Source of the DNA: an uncultured Mycoplasmatota bacterium
Lineage (GTDB): Bacteria > Bacillota_I > Bacilli_A > RF39 > UBA660
NCBI GenBank assembly: GCA_947576095.1
Contig: CANPPW010000011.1
Span: forward strand, 1-45,239
Direction: 5' to 3'
Length of the DNA stretch: 45,239 bases
How positions within the stretch are numbered: the stretch's first letter is position 1; the number at the start of each line of letters is the position of its first letter. Below, piece after piece: positions 32,920 through 41,881 of the stretch. The translations under genes and the position numbers were made by a program. The notes beneath the pieces were generated by a model that saw only the letters and a list, made by a program, of their open reading frames with translations, did no database searches and was not told the DNA's origin.

Positions 32920-33854
32920 GCTAAATATTTAATTTTTTCTGTATTTTTAAAGTTAAGTTTTGCAACTTTGGATAATTGATCAAACCCATATGTTTCAACA
33001 ACTTTGACACCTACTAAATCTACTTTATCACTTGCTCCTTTTAAAAGAGGTATTCCAATATCTTTACTTAATCGATTAAATTCTTTTAAAAATATATATC
33101 TACTAATTAAGGAAGCACAAGCAACTGATAAACATTTATCTTCTCCTTTGGTTAAAAATGTAATACCTTTACATATAATAGGTATATCTTTTAAGTAATT
33201 ATAATAGACGAATTTTTGAGCAAACTGATCCACTACAATATAATCAGCTGGATAATTTTTGGCTTTTAATTTTAATAATACTTTATTATGAAGAATAGCC
33301 TTGATTTTATTCATATTTGTTTTTTCAGAATAATGTGAATTATAGTCTCTGTTGGATAGAATAATACTTTCATATGGTATTTTTTTGATAATTTTTGGTA
33401 CGATTTCCAGGATTTTTTCATCTGATAATTTTTTTGAATCTTTAACACCTATGGTTTCTAAAAAGGGAATGTTTTCTTTAGATACATAAGCAGCAGTTAC
33501 AACAATAGGACCAAAGTAATCACCTGTTCCTACTTCATCTGAACCAATAGAAGAGGAGTAATAAACGTTAGGATCTGTTTCTTTTATTTCTATTTTTTTC
33601 TTTTGTTCACTGTTTTTTTCTTGGATTTGAGAAAGTGGATTTAGGTGTTTTTCTCTTTGTCTCCAAATGGCCGCGTCAATATCAGCGCTTATTCCTTGAA
33701 AAACGACTTTACCTGATTCATATAAGGTAACAACTGTATCTTCTTCATCAGCTTGGAATATAGCATAATTAGGAGTTTTAGGTCTTTTTTTATATTGAAA
33801 ATGTGCAATCATTTCCTGTTTGGTATTTTCACTTACTTTAAATGAAATTGTCAA
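32907..33854 (-). CDS. rnhC: Ribonuclease HIII
   Basis: 315 residues from TTG 33854, behind GAGGTGAT; an in-frame GTG at 33863 lies in the ribosome site. Cleaves the RNA strand of RNA-DNA hybrids. The N-terminal ~85 residues form the TBP-like substrate-binding domain (TISFKVSENTKQEM...YESGKVVFQG). The nuclease domain starts SIGSDEVGTGDYFGPIVVTA (catalytic Asp-Glu), with VKDSKKLSD, YIVVDQFA and CLSVACASLISRY. It is divergent from cvpA, as in the Bacillus rnhC-zapA-cvpA neighbourhood, but zapA is missing and rnhC is inverted. Confidence 0.95.
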   Translation of the reverse strand: MTISFKVSENTKQEMIAHFQYKKRPKTPNYAIFQADEEDTVVTLYESGKVVFQGISADIDAAIWRQREKHLNPLSQIQEKNSEQKKKIEIKETDPNVYYSSSIGSDEVGTGDYFGPIVVTAAYVSKENIPFLETIGVKDSKKLSDEKILEIVPKIIKKIPYESIILSNRDYNSHYSEKTNMNKIKAILHNKVLLKLKAKNYPADYIVVDQFAQKFVYYNYLKDIPIICKGITFLTKGEDKCLSVACASLISRYIFLKEFNRLSKDIGIPLLKGASDKVDLVGVKVVETYGFDQLSKVAKLNFKNTEKIKYLAKKE

Positions 33855-33946
33855 TAGAATCACCTCTTTTATATTCTAACATATTTTTAAGGTAAAAGCT
33901 TTCTTTTTTTGACAAAATATACTATAATACAATAAGGAGGTCTACT

Positions 33947-34672
33947 ATGAATATAATTGATATTATTGTTCTTTTCCTTCTTTTATGGGGAGCGTTGATC
34001 GGATTTAAAAGAGGATTTACACATTCTTTACTTTCTTGTGTAGGAGTTCTTGTCATTTTTATAATTTCTTATTTTTTTAAAAATCCAATTTCCCAATTCT
34101 TTTATCTTCATTTTCCTTTTTTTAAGTTTGGCGGATTTCTTAAAGGTATTACTGTTTTAAATATTTTGTTATATGAATTACTTGCTTTTTCACTTATTTT
34201 TGGTATTTTAATGATTTTATTTAAAATTTTATTACTTGTTAGTAAAATATTTGAAAAAATTTTGAAATTTACCATTATTTTAGGCATTCCTTCCAAATTA
34301 CTTGGAATGATTGTGGGGGTAATCGAGTATTTTGTTATTGCATTTGTTTTTCTTTATGTAATAAGTATGCCTTTTTTTCAAATTGAGGCTGTAAAAAAAT
34401 CTAAATTAAGAGAACCTATTATGACAAAGATACCTATTTTAAAAAATGTGATTGATAAATCCGTTTTTGTAACCGAGGAATTTGAAATTTTATTAAAACA
34501 GTACAAAGAAGATACGAGTGCAGAGGAGTTTAATTTACAAACATTGGATTTATTTTTGAAGTATAAATTGATTCGAGTAGAAACTGTAGATTTACTTGTA
34601 CAAAAGAAAAAGCTTATTTTCGACAAAAAAGGGTTGGATGCTGTGTTATCTAAGTATAGGGAGGTGAATTAA
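33947..34672 (+). CDS. CvpA family membrane protein
   Basis: 241 residues. Four to five hydrophobic helices in the first ~150 residues, beginning NIIDIIVLFLLLWGALIGFK RGF-type (the CvpA N-terminal signature). A charged cytoplasmic C-terminal tail of about 90 residues follows. CvpA proteins are linked to envelope or colicin V phenotypes; the molecular function is unclear. ATG 33947 follows AAGGAGG. Its stop abuts the trxA start. Confidence 0.8.
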   Translation: MNIIDIIVLFLLLWGALIGFKRGFTHSLLSCVGVLVIFIISYFFKNPISQFFYLHFPFFKFGGFLKGITVLNILLYELLAFSLIFGILMILFKILLLVSKIFEKILKFTIILGIPSKLLGMIVGVIEYFVIAFVFLYVISMPFFQIEAVKKSKLREPIMTKIPILKNVIDKSVFVTEEFEILLKQYKEDTSAEEFNLQTLDLFLKYKLIRVETVDLLVQKKKLIFDKKGLDAVLSKYREVN

Positions 34673-34978
34673 ATGATAGTAGAAGGTACAAAGGAAAACT
34701 TTCAAGATGCTTTACAGAAGGGAATTGTGCTAGTTGATTTTTTTGCAACATGGTGTGGACCATGTAAAATGTTGCACCCTGTTTTAGAAGAAGTTCTAGA
34801 AGAAGAGAATCTTACAATTGTAAAGGTAGATATTGATAAAAATGAATCATTAGCTGTTGAGTATGGTGTGATGAGTGTTCCTACTATGATCCTTTTTAAG
34901 GATGGCCATGAAATGAGTAAATCAATTGGTTATAAAGATAAACAAACTCTATTAAATTGGATTCGAGAAAGCATATAA
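34673..34978 (+). CDS. trxA: Thioredoxin
   Basis: 101 residues. Protein disulfide reductase: VLVDFFATWCGPCKMLHPVL has the WCGPCK active site, and YGVMSVPTMILFKDG the cis-Pro loop. Its ATG directly follows the cvpA stop (TAAATG), with AGGGAGGTG inside the cvpA end as ribosome site. Confidence 0.96.
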   Translation: MIVEGTKENFQDALQKGIVLVDFFATWCGPCKMLHPVLEEVLEEENLTIVKVDIDKNESLAVEYGVMSVPTMILFKDGHEMSKSIGYKDKQTLLNWIRESI

Positions 34979-34988
34979 TGCTTTTTTT
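34968..34988 (+). terminator. Terminator of cvpA-trxA
   Basis: AAAGCAT/ATGCTTT stem, 3-nt loop, T tail. It overlaps the stop. Confidence 0.85.
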
Positions 34989-35002
34989 AATAAAATTTAA
35001 AA

Positions 35003-35031
35003 TTGACTGGAAATGATATGTGTGATATTAT
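35003..35031 (+). promoter_or_regulatory. Promoter of the second lipoprotein gene
   Basis: TTGACT (35003-35008), 17 bp, TATTAT (35026-35031). Confidence 0.75.
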
Positions 35032-35059
35032 ATTGCTACTTTTAAACGGGAGGTATATT

Positions 35060-35731
35060 ATGAAAATAAAAACATTAAATGCTATGAAAAAAAGATTATT
35101 ATCTCTTACCATTGCTTCAGCTGTAGCAATGAGCAGTTCTGGATGTGGGGATCGCACAAAAATAAAAACTGAAAATTGTGCAATATTGGTGCATAATGGT
35201 CGTTATTATTTGGTAGAATTAGATCCTGTTTTTGATACATCTACAATATTTATTAAAAATATAGAGAATTCTTCTAATATGGGAAAAATCGATTCTGATT
35301 ATATAATGCCAGAAGAAGAGATATTTTCGAAGAATCAGTTTTATCCATTAAGTAATTGGATCGAAAGTGAATATTTAGATGATTCAAGCAAACAATTTTT
35401 AGCTAAAACCAGTAAAGAACAAATACAATATTTAGATGCAATGATCCCATATCCATTAAATGGTCAATATGGCCAGTTAAAATACTATTCCTATTTAGAT
35501 CCTAAAACCATGAATACTTATAATTACATTGGATATGACTTTGATTTTGTGAATCATTCTAAAACGGGTGTGTTTGATATTGTTACAGGAAAAGTTTATT
35601 CATTTTCACAGTTAGGTGTTGTGGAAACAGAACTAGTTGTTAATAGGAAAGAGTTTATTACTAAAAAAGAAGCAGAACAGTTGCTTTCTGCCTATCAAAA
35701 GGAATGCCATAACCAGCTTATTTTGAAATAA
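35060..35731 (+). CDS. Putative lipoprotein
   Basis: 223 residues from ATG 35060 after GGGAGG; the in-frame TTG at 35003 is inside the -35 box. Basic start, hydrophobic stretch, then MSSSGCGDR with the lipobox Cys near residue 29. The mature part has aromatic, beta-like segments (CAILVHNGRYYLVELDPVF, YNYIGYDFDFVNHSKTGVFD) and a helical C-terminus (ITKKEAEQLLSAYQKE). No family recognised. The signal resembles that of the lipoprotein at 4014-4727. Monocistronic. Confidence 0.7.
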   Translation: MKIKTLNAMKKRLLSLTIASAVAMSSSGCGDRTKIKTENCAILVHNGRYYLVELDPVFDTSTIFIKNIENSSNMGKIDSDYIMPEEEIFSKNQFYPLSNWIESEYLDDSSKQFLAKTSKEQIQYLDAMIPYPLNGQYGQLKYYSYLDPKTMNTYNYIGYDFDFVNHSKTGVFDIVTGKVYSFSQLGVVETELVVNRKEFITKKEAEQLLSAYQKECHNQLILK

Positions 35732-35778
35732 GAATGCTGAAGCTATCTTTTTCGATAATTAAAAATAGAATGGTGTAA

Positions 35779-35825
35779 TTTAAAAAAGTGATTGCTATAA
35801 ATTTAGTAGTATCACTTTTTTTAAA
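35779..35825 (+). terminator. Terminator of the second lipoprotein gene
   Basis: TTTAAAAAAGTGAT/ATCACTTTTTTTAAA stem with an 18-nt loop. Confidence 0.8.
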
Positions 35826-35831
35826 AATAGA

Positions 35832-35860
35832 TTTACATTCTATATAAACATAAGTATAAT
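35832..35860 (+). promoter_or_regulatory. Promoter of rsmE
   Basis: TTTACA (35832-35837), 17 bp, TATAAT (35855-35860); the ribosome site GGTGAT lies 7 bases on. Confidence 0.8.
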
Positions 35861-35876
35861 GAAAATTGGTGATTAC

Positions 35877-36590
35877 ATGCAAAGATATTTTAGTACCAAT
35901 AAAAAGGAAGATTTATTTCTTTTATCTGATGAAGATTTATATCATATAAAAACAGTTATGAGAATGAAGACGAAAGATGAAATTGAAATAATATATGATC
36001 ATACTCTTTATATATGTGAACTCGTAGAGGATGGGGGCTCTTATAAGGGGAAAATGAAACAAAAAGTGTATCAAGACTATAAGGAGTTGGATATTACATT
36101 AATTGTTCCTTTGTTAAAGGAGCAAAAAATGGATTTAATTTTACAGAAAGCTACAGAATTAGGAGTAAATAAGATTATTCCTTTTTCTGCTAAAAGAAGT
36201 GTTGTTAAAATAGATCAGAATAAGGAATCACATAAATTATTAAGATGGAATCGTATTTGTAAAGAAGCAAGTGAACAAGCAAAACGGCTAAGTATTCCAA
36301 TTGTAACAACCATTCATACATTAGAGCAGTTACAGAATCTTCAAGGGCTATCAATTCTTTGTAGCACTCGTGAAAAAAAAAGAACAATCAGAAATCTTTT
36401 GCAATCCAATAAAAACTATGATAAAATGAATATAATTATGGGTCCAGAAGGTGGCTTTACCATAGAAGAAGAAACCTTTTTGGAACAAAATAAATTTCAT
36501 AGTATAACACTGGGAAAAAGAATTATGAGAGTAGAAACAGTACCATTATTTTTAATGAGTGTTATTAATTATGAATATATGGAGTGGTAA
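35877..36590 (+). CDS. rsmE: 16S rRNA (uracil-1498-N3)-methyltransferase
   Basis: 237 residues from ATG 35877; the in-frame ATG at 35859 overlaps the -10 box. SPOUT-class methylase for U1498. A PUA-like start (MQRYFS...LSDEDLYHIKTVMRMK) is followed by KATELGVNKIIPF and the knot motifs MGPEGGFTIEEE and LGKRIMRVETVPL. prmA, its usual upstream partner, is absent. Two bases separate it from the next gene. Confidence 0.94.
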   Translation: MQRYFSTNKKEDLFLLSDEDLYHIKTVMRMKTKDEIEIIYDHTLYICELVEDGGSYKGKMKQKVYQDYKELDITLIVPLLKEQKMDLILQKATELGVNKIIPFSAKRSVVKIDQNKESHKLLRWNRICKEASEQAKRLSIPIVTTIHTLEQLQNLQGLSILCSTREKKRTIRNLLQSNKNYDKMNIIMGPEGGFTIEEETFLEQNKFHSITLGKRIMRVETVPLFLMSVINYEYMEW

Positions 36591-36591
36591 T

Positions 36592-37146
36592 ATGTATATT
36601 TTAGAAACAATATCAGCAGCCAGTTTTCTTTTGGTTTGTATGATTACAATTATTCTTGTTATTATGATGGTTTGTATGATTTTTTTAACAAGTAAAAAAC
36701 CGAAAGAAAAAAACGATCATGTAACCTTTGCACTTTCTGAAGAGAAGGAAAATATAATACCAAAAGAAAGACCTAAAGCTGATATTCAATCAGTTTTAGA
36801 TCAAATGGAAAATGAATTGGAACAAGGTCCTAAAGTGAGTACTCATACCTTTGAGGAAGAACAAGAGGAAAAGGCTGTGATTAGTTATAGAGAATTACTG
36901 AAAGTAGCAGGTAAATTAAAAGAAGAAATTAAAGAAAATGAAGATGCTATGGAACGAGCTGCTATTCAGTCAAAAAAACAGGATGAAAAGAACTCAATAG
37001 ACGATAAAAAGTTTAAAAAAACAGAATTTATTTCGCCTGTTTATGGGAAACAGGCAACTGAAGCGAAAAAACAATATTCATCACAAAATGAAGATAGCGA
37101 GGATTTTTTATCGCAATTAAAAGATTTAAGAAAAAATTTAGAATAG
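36592..37146 (+). CDS. Membrane-anchored charged protein of unknown function
   Basis: 184 residues from ATG 36592, behind GGAGTGG at the end of rsmE. One N-terminal transmembrane helix (about 8-33, AASFLLVCMITIILVIMMVC) precedes a highly charged, Glu/Lys-rich cytoplasmic or external region with coiled-coil character (YRELLKVAGKLKEEIKENED). The end reads EDFLSQLKDLRKNLE. Single-helix coiled-coil anchors occur in division and secretion, but I recognise no family. Cotranscribed with rsmE. Confidence 0.65.
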   Translation: MYILETISAASFLLVCMITIILVIMMVCMIFLTSKKPKEKNDHVTFALSEEKENIIPKERPKADIQSVLDQMENELEQGPKVSTHTFEEEQEEKAVISYRELLKVAGKLKEEIKENEDAMERAAIQSKKQDEKNSIDDKKFKKTEFISPVYGKQATEAKKQYSSQNEDSEDFLSQLKDLRKNLE

Positions 37147-37166
37147 ACAATCTTGTCTATTTTTTT
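37143..37166 (+). terminator. Terminator between the membrane-anchored gene and mtaB
   Basis: ATAGACA/TGTCTAT stem, 4-nt loop, seven T. The mtaB ribosome site follows at once, so part of transcription may read through. Confidence 0.7.
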
Positions 37167-37176
37167 GGAGGATTAT

Positions 37177-38463
37177 ATGAAGTTTTATATATATACATTG
37201 GGATGTAAAGTAAACGAGTACGAATCAAGGGTTATGGCAGATTTATTAACCAATCAAGGATTTATAGAGTCTGAAAATGATGAAAATGTAGATGTATGTA
37301 TTATTAATACATGTTCTGTTACCAATACAGCAGATCATAAATCAGCAAAAGTGATTCGTAGTGCGATTCGAAAGAATCCTGCTGCTATTGTGGTTGTGAC
37401 AGGCTGCTTCGCTCAAGCGAGTCAGGATAATGCTTTGCAAATAGAAGGCGTTGATATTGTCATTGGAAATAAAAATAAAACCAAAATAGTAGATTATATA
37501 AATGAATTTTATCAAAAGAAAGAACAGCTGGCATTGGTAGAAGATATGACGCATATTTCATTTGAACCAATGCGGCTAAATAATTTTAATAAAACTAGAG
37601 CTTTTGTGAAAATCCAAGATGGATGTAATAATTTTTGTTCTTATTGTATCATTCCTTATACAAGAGGAAATGTTAGAAGCAAAAAAAAGGAAGATGTGAT
37701 AGAAGAAGTAAAACATTTAACAAAGCAAGGGCATAAAGAAATTGTATTGACTGGAATTCACACAGGAAATTATGGAGCTGAGTTTACAAATTATGATTTT
37801 GCAGATTTATTAAAAGATCTTTTACAAATAAAAGAGTTGCACCATCTTCGGATATCATCTATTGAAATGAATGAAATTAATGATAGGGTTTTAAAACGAA
37901 TGGAAGAAAATCAAGTTTTAGTAGATCATATGCATATTCCTTTGCAATCAGGAAGCAATAAAATATTGAAGGCTATGAATCGTAAGTATGATAAGACGGA
38001 ATTTATAAACAAAATAAAGCAGATCCGTGATATAAGACCTAATATTTCTATTACTACAGATATTATAGTGGGATTTCCTGGTGAAACAGAGGAAGATTTT
38101 TTAGAGATGATTGCTACGATTCAAGAAATAGGTTTTACAAAATTACATGTTTTTCCTTTTTCTAGAAGAAAGAATACTGTAGCAGATACGATGGAAAACC
38201 AAATTGAAGATAACCTAAAAAAAGAAAGGGTTCGTATTTTGTTAGAACTTTCTAAAACGTTAGAACTTGCTTATATGAAAGAGCAATTACATAAAGAGAT
38301 GATTTTTATTCCAGAAATATATAAAGATGGATTTTTGATAGGTCATACTGGCAATTATCTTTTGATAAAATGTAAGGGACCTTGTGCCTATCTGCATACA
38401 GAAAGAAAAGTTCATTTAAAGGAACTTGCATATCCTTATATTATAGGAGAAATTATTTTTTAA
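37177..38463 (+). CDS. mtaB: tRNA (t6A37) methylthiotransferase
   Basis: 428 residues from ATG 37177 after GGAGG. Radical-SAM enzyme that converts t6A37 to ms2t6A37 in ANN-decoding tRNAs. The N-terminal UPF0004 domain has three Cys of the auxiliary cluster (TLGCKVNEYES, NTCSVTNTADHKS, VTGCFAQ). The radical-SAM CxxxCxxC is in CNNFCSYCIIPYTRG. Then DHMHIPLQSGSNKIL, ITTDIIVGFPGETEEDF, and a short TRAM-like end. The GxGC/TLGCKVN form favours MtaB over MiaB. Confidence 0.94.
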   Translation: MKFYIYTLGCKVNEYESRVMADLLTNQGFIESENDENVDVCIINTCSVTNTADHKSAKVIRSAIRKNPAAIVVVTGCFAQASQDNALQIEGVDIVIGNKNKTKIVDYINEFYQKKEQLALVEDMTHISFEPMRLNNFNKTRAFVKIQDGCNNFCSYCIIPYTRGNVRSKKKEDVIEEVKHLTKQGHKEIVLTGIHTGNYGAEFTNYDFADLLKDLLQIKELHHLRISSIEMNEINDRVLKRMEENQVLVDHMHIPLQSGSNKILKAMNRKYDKTEFINKIKQIRDIRPNISITTDIIVGFPGETEEDFLEMIATIQEIGFTKLHVFPFSRRKNTVADTMENQIEDNLKKERVRILLELSKTLELAYMKEQLHKEMIFIPEIYKDGFLIGHTGNYLLIKCKGPCAYLHTERKVHLKELAYPYIIGEIIF

Positions 38464-38494
38464 AAAAATTTGGAAAAATGAGAGTTACTTATAT

Positions 38495-38526
38495 AAAACG
38501 ACAGAAAATATTCTGGCGTTTTTTTA
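38495..38526 (+). terminator. Terminator of mtaB
   Basis: AAAACGACAG/CTGGCGTTTT stem with one mismatch, 8-nt loop, T tail. It overlaps a TATAAT (38525-38530) serving spoIIGA. Confidence 0.75.
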
Positions 38527-38545
38527 TAATAGAATTGGTGATAAT

Positions 38546-39334
38546 ATGAGAGTATATGTGGATCTTGTTTTTCTATTGAACTTTGCATTTGATTTTTTAT
38601 TACTTTTAACTATATCTATTTTACTTAGAAGAAATGTTTCTATAAATCGGATTATATTGGGGGCTTTTGTTGGGAGTTTATCCGTTTTTTTTCTTTTTAT
38701 ACCCATTTCTACTCTCACTTTATTTTTTATCAAAATTGTGATTAGTATATTGATGGTTTTGTGTTCATTTGGGTATAGAACTATAAAGTATACATTGCGC
38801 AATTTTACCTATCTTTATATGACTAGTATTGTGTTAGGTGGTTTTTTATATTTTTTGAATATCCAATTTTCTTATAAACAAGAAGGACTTGTATTTTATC
38901 ATCATGGTCTTAGTATCAATTATATTGTTTTAATTGTTGCATCACCCATCATTCTTTATTTATATATAAAACAAGGATTGTATCTAAAACAAAACTATAA
39001 TCACTATTATAAAGTGAATTTGTATTTAAAAAATAATCAGTGTATTTGTTTAAATGCTTTTTTAGATACTGGAAATGTGTTAGAAGATCCTTATTTTCAT
39101 AAACCTGTTATTTTGATGAATAAAAAAAGAATGATATATGATATCAATGAATTTGGTATGATTCTAGTTCCATATCAAACTGTTAGTGGATCAGGTTTAC
39201 TAAAATGTTTTAAAGCGGAAAAAATGCAAATTGGTAAAAAGGAGTATCATCATTTTTTGGTTGGAATTATGGAGGATTCTATTCACTTAGATGGAGTGGA
39301 TTGTATTTTAAATAAAAAGATTATGGAGGGATGA
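38546..39334 (+). CDS. spoIIGA: Sporulation pro-sigma-E processing peptidase
   Basis: 262 residues. Membrane aspartic protease that matures sigma-E in the mother cell after contact with SpoIIR. Five hydrophobic helices span about 1-145 (VYVDLVFLLNFAFDFLLLL first). The cytoplasmic half has the catalytic motif FLDTGNVLEDPYFHKPVILM (near residue 173) and a conserved end (HLDGVDCILNKKIM). ATG 38546 follows GGTGAT by three bases. sigE starts one base after its stop, the diagnostic spoIIG pair. Confidence 0.93.
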   Translation: MRVYVDLVFLLNFAFDFLLLLTISILLRRNVSINRIILGAFVGSLSVFFLFIPISTLTLFFIKIVISILMVLCSFGYRTIKYTLRNFTYLYMTSIVLGGFLYFLNIQFSYKQEGLVFYHHGLSINYIVLIVASPIILYLYIKQGLYLKQNYNHYYKVNLYLKNNQCICLNAFLDTGNVLEDPYFHKPVILMNKKRMIYDINEFGMILVPYQTVSGSGLLKCFKAEKMQIGKKEYHHFLVGIMEDSIHLDGVDCILNKKIMEG

Positions 39335-39335
39335 A

Positions 39336-40028
39336 ATGATACAAAAAATTAAAGCATTTTTAATTTTTATATTTGATGAAACAAAAAGTATTTTTTTTGT
39401 AGGAAGTACTGATAAATTAGCAGAACCACTATCTAAAGAAGAAGAAGATTTATATATCGGGTTATCACTAAATGGTGATGAGGAAGCAAAAAATAAACTG
39501 ATTGAACATAATTTGCGACTTGTTGTTTTTTTGGCTAAAAAGTACGAAAATACAGGCGTTGATCTTGAGGATTTGGTTAGTATTGGTACAATTGGGTTAA
39601 TTAAAGGAGTAGGTACTTATAAAGCAGATAAAAATATAAAATTAGCTACTTATGCTTCTAGATGTATTGATAATGAAATTTTAATGTTTTTAAGAAAAAA
39701 TAAAAGAAGAAAGGGAGAGGTTTCTTTTGAAGATAGTCTAAGTTATGATGCAGAGGGAAATGAATTACATCTAGAAGATATTCTAGGAACTGATGCAGAT
39801 ATTGTTACAAAAGGTTTAGAAGATAAAAATGATAAAAAAATGTTATATGAAGAAATTGGGAGATTAAGTGGAAGAGATAAACAAATTATGGTTTTAAGAT
39901 ATGGACTTGGTAACGCAGAGGAAATGACACAAAAAGATGTGGCAAAACTTTTAGGAATTAGTCAATCTTATATATCGAGAATTGAAAAAAAAGTCATTCG
40001 AAGACTTAAAATGAACGCTAAATTTTGA
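39336..40028 (+). CDS. sigE: Sporulation sigma factor sigma-E (pro-form)
   Basis: 230 residues. Early mother-cell sigma factor. An N-terminal pro-sequence of about 28 residues (IQKIKAFLIFIFDETKSIFF) precedes AEPLSKEEEDLYIGL. Region 2: IEHNLRLVVFLAKKYENTGV, DLEDLVSIGTIGLIKGV, IKLATYASRCIDNEILMFLR. Region 4: SGRDKQIMVLRYGL and QKDVAKLLGISQSYISRIEK. Directly downstream of its protease spoIIGA. In Bacillus and Clostridium sigG follows; here it does not. Confidence 0.95.
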   Translation: MIQKIKAFLIFIFDETKSIFFVGSTDKLAEPLSKEEEDLYIGLSLNGDEEAKNKLIEHNLRLVVFLAKKYENTGVDLEDLVSIGTIGLIKGVGTYKADKNIKLATYASRCIDNEILMFLRKNKRRKGEVSFEDSLSYDAEGNELHLEDILGTDADIVTKGLEDKNDKKMLYEEIGRLSGRDKQIMVLRYGLGNAEEMTQKDVAKLLGISQSYISRIEKKVIRRLKMNAKF

Positions 40029-40092
40029 ACATCTTTTTTTTCCAAATCAAACATGATATAATATTATATATAAAATAGAGGAAGTGAAAGTT

Positions 40093-40923
40093 TTGAAAAG
40101 TATTTACCCTAAAATAGATTCTCTCTTTACAGGAATTCATAAGTTAAAAAAATACATAGATAAATATCAAGGCGTAGAAATTCAGATAATGGAAATAGAC
40201 GAGGATGCTTCCTTTTTGTCAGAAGATATTCTACACACACTTTATAGTGTGTGTTCTACTATAAAGGAAGTAACACTACGTGCACCTTTGCATTATTACA
40301 ATTTAGAAATGGTATTATGTAAAGACAAAAATATTATATTAAATCAACTAGCAGAAATTCGAAAATTGTCTAAGGATTTGAACATTCATATTAATTTATT
40401 ATATCGTACTGATTGGAGTGTAGAGGCACATAAGGAATGTACCTTATTGTTGTTAAGGGAATTTTTGTCTTTTATTAAAGGGTATGATATATGTATATTA
40501 CTGGAAAACAGCTACAAGGGATTAGAGAAAGAGTGCAGTGTTTTAAAACTTTGTAAATTAATGGGAGATCCACAGTTAAAAGTATGCTTGGATTTGAGCC
40601 ATATATATTGTTTAGCAAATATTTATCAAAAAAATATGCAAGAATTCATGCCTATATATTTAAATAGAGAGGATTGTATGAAGTATGTTCATCAAGTTCA
40701 TTTTTCTTATACCCCAGTTTGTAATGGACATGAATTTGATAAGAGGCATTCTGTTGTTCATCCTACATTAAAAGAAATGATAAGTGATATGGAACTTTTA
40801 TATGCGTATGGTATGTATGATAGTATTTTTGTTCCATCCATTCGTGAATATAATTATATAGAACGTAAAGATCAAATTACTGAAATTGAAAATATGGAAA
40901 GCATATATGATGTAGTAAGATAA
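40093..40923 (+). CDS. TIM-barrel protein (AP endonuclease 2 / xylose isomerase-like)
   Basis: 276 residues from TTG 40093, five bases after GGAAGTGA; GTG 40084 lies within that site and is the alternative. The layout fits an AP_endonuc_2 barrel: a Glu in ICILLENSYKG, Asp and His in KVCLDLSHIY, then VHQVHFSYT, GHEFDKRHSVVHP and a late Glu (FVPSIREYN). These echo the metal ligands of Nfo, though a strand-7 Asp is replaced by His, so the function may be sugar isomerisation or something else. It follows sigE by about 60 bases and ends in a bidirectional terminator. Confidence 0.65.
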   Translation: MKSIYPKIDSLFTGIHKLKKYIDKYQGVEIQIMEIDEDASFLSEDILHTLYSVCSTIKEVTLRAPLHYYNLEMVLCKDKNIILNQLAEIRKLSKDLNIHINLLYRTDWSVEAHKECTLLLLREFLSFIKGYDICILLENSYKGLEKECSVLKLCKLMGDPQLKVCLDLSHIYCLANIYQKNMQEFMPIYLNREDCMKYVHQVHFSYTPVCNGHEFDKRHSVVHPTLKEMISDMELLYAYGMYDSIFVPSIREYNYIERKDQITEIENMESIYDVVR

Positions 40924-40980
40924 AAAAAGAAACATTAATAAATGGGTTGATTTTAAACCTGGTTTATGATGTTTCTTTTT
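40924..40980. terminator. Bidirectional terminator between the TIM-barrel and SDR genes
   Basis: AAAAAGAAACAT/ATGTTTCTTTTT form a 12-bp stem with a 33-nt loop that holds a weaker pairing. Confidence 0.8.
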
Positions 40981-40981
40981 G

Positions 40982-41881
40982 TTAAACAATAGTGCCACCA
41001 TTTGGATGTAAAATTTGACCAGTCATATATCTAGAATCATCTGATGCAAGAAATAAATAACTGGAGGCAATTTCAAAAGGTTGAGCAGCTCTTTTCATCG
41101 GAACATAAGGAGATTTTGTTCCAAAAGTTTCTATTTCTTCATTTGTGTAAATAGAAGGTATAAGATTAGTCCATGTAGGACCAGGGGCTACTGCATTAAT
41201 CCGAATTTTCTTTTTTTCTAGAGGAATGGACAGTGATTTTGTTAAAGTTACAACAGCCCCTTTTGAACTACTGTAATCAATATTTTCACTTCCTACAAAT
41301 GCCTCTACAGATGCAGTGTTAATAATTGAACTATATTCTTTTAAGTATGGAATCGCATTTTGTATTAAATATAAATAAGAAAAAACATTTGTCTTATATA
41401 CTTTTTCTAATTGATCTGTAGAAATTTCCAAAAGATCTTTGCTTTTATATTGAATGGCATGATTATTAATAAGAATATCTATTTTATGATATACATCTAT
41501 TACTTTTTCAATTGCCTTTCTGCAATTTTCTTCTTTTGTTAAGTCTGTTTTAATTAAAAGGCATTTTCGTCCTAATGATTCAATATGTGCTTTGGTTTCT
41601 ATAGCATCTTCATCTTTGCAAAGATATGCAGCTGCAATATCAGCGCCTTCCCTTGCAAATAAATAAGCAATTGCACGACCAATTCCAGAAGTGCCTCCAG
41701 TGATTAAAACGACTCGATTTTGTAGACGTCCACTTGCTATATAATCTAAATTTTCAGTTATTGGTTTAGGAGACATAGCAGATTCACAAAATGAATTTGA
41801 TCCTTTTTTTTGCTTTTGAAAAGTTATTTTTACATCTTGACAAATTTTTTTGGTACCATTGTAATTGTAAATAGGGTAAAT
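40982..41881 (-). CDS. Short-chain dehydrogenase/reductase (general stress protein 39-like), AUU start
   Basis: 299 residues if started at ATT 41881. NAD(P)-dependent oxidoreductase: cofactor loop LITGGTSGIGRA, NNHA, catalytic Ser in NTASVEA, Tyr/Lys in DYSSSKGAVV, and APGPTWTNLIP. The family (Bacillus YdaD/YhxC type) has a 40-45 residue N-terminal arm ending in a Pro-rich MNPxP block. Here that arm is encoded upstream of the first ATG (41776), ending FCESAMSPKPITEN. The frame is open back to TGA 41893-41891 and contains no NTG start. GAGGTGAT plus three bases leads to ATT. From 41776 the protein would be 264 residues. The substrate is unknown. Confidence 0.85.
   Translation of the reverse strand: MYPIYNYNGTKKICQDVKITFQKQKKGSNSFCESAMSPKPITENLDYIASGRLQNRVVLITGGTSGIGRAIAYLFAREGADIAAAYLCKDEDAIETKAHIESLGRKCLLIKTDLTKEENCRKAIEKVIDVYHKIDILINNHAIQYKSKDLLEISTDQLEKVYKTNVFSYLYLIQNAIPYLKEYSSIINTASVEAFVGSENIDYSSSKGAVVTLTKSLSIPLEKKKIRINAVAPGPTWTNLIPSIYTNEEIETFGTKSPYVPMKRAAQPFEIASSYLFLASDDSRYMTGQILHPNGGTIV

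Noticed and set aside
38490-38510. Spo0A box before spoIIGA (ACGACAGAAA)
   Set aside because: Two mismatches to TTCGACA and inside the mtaB terminator stem.
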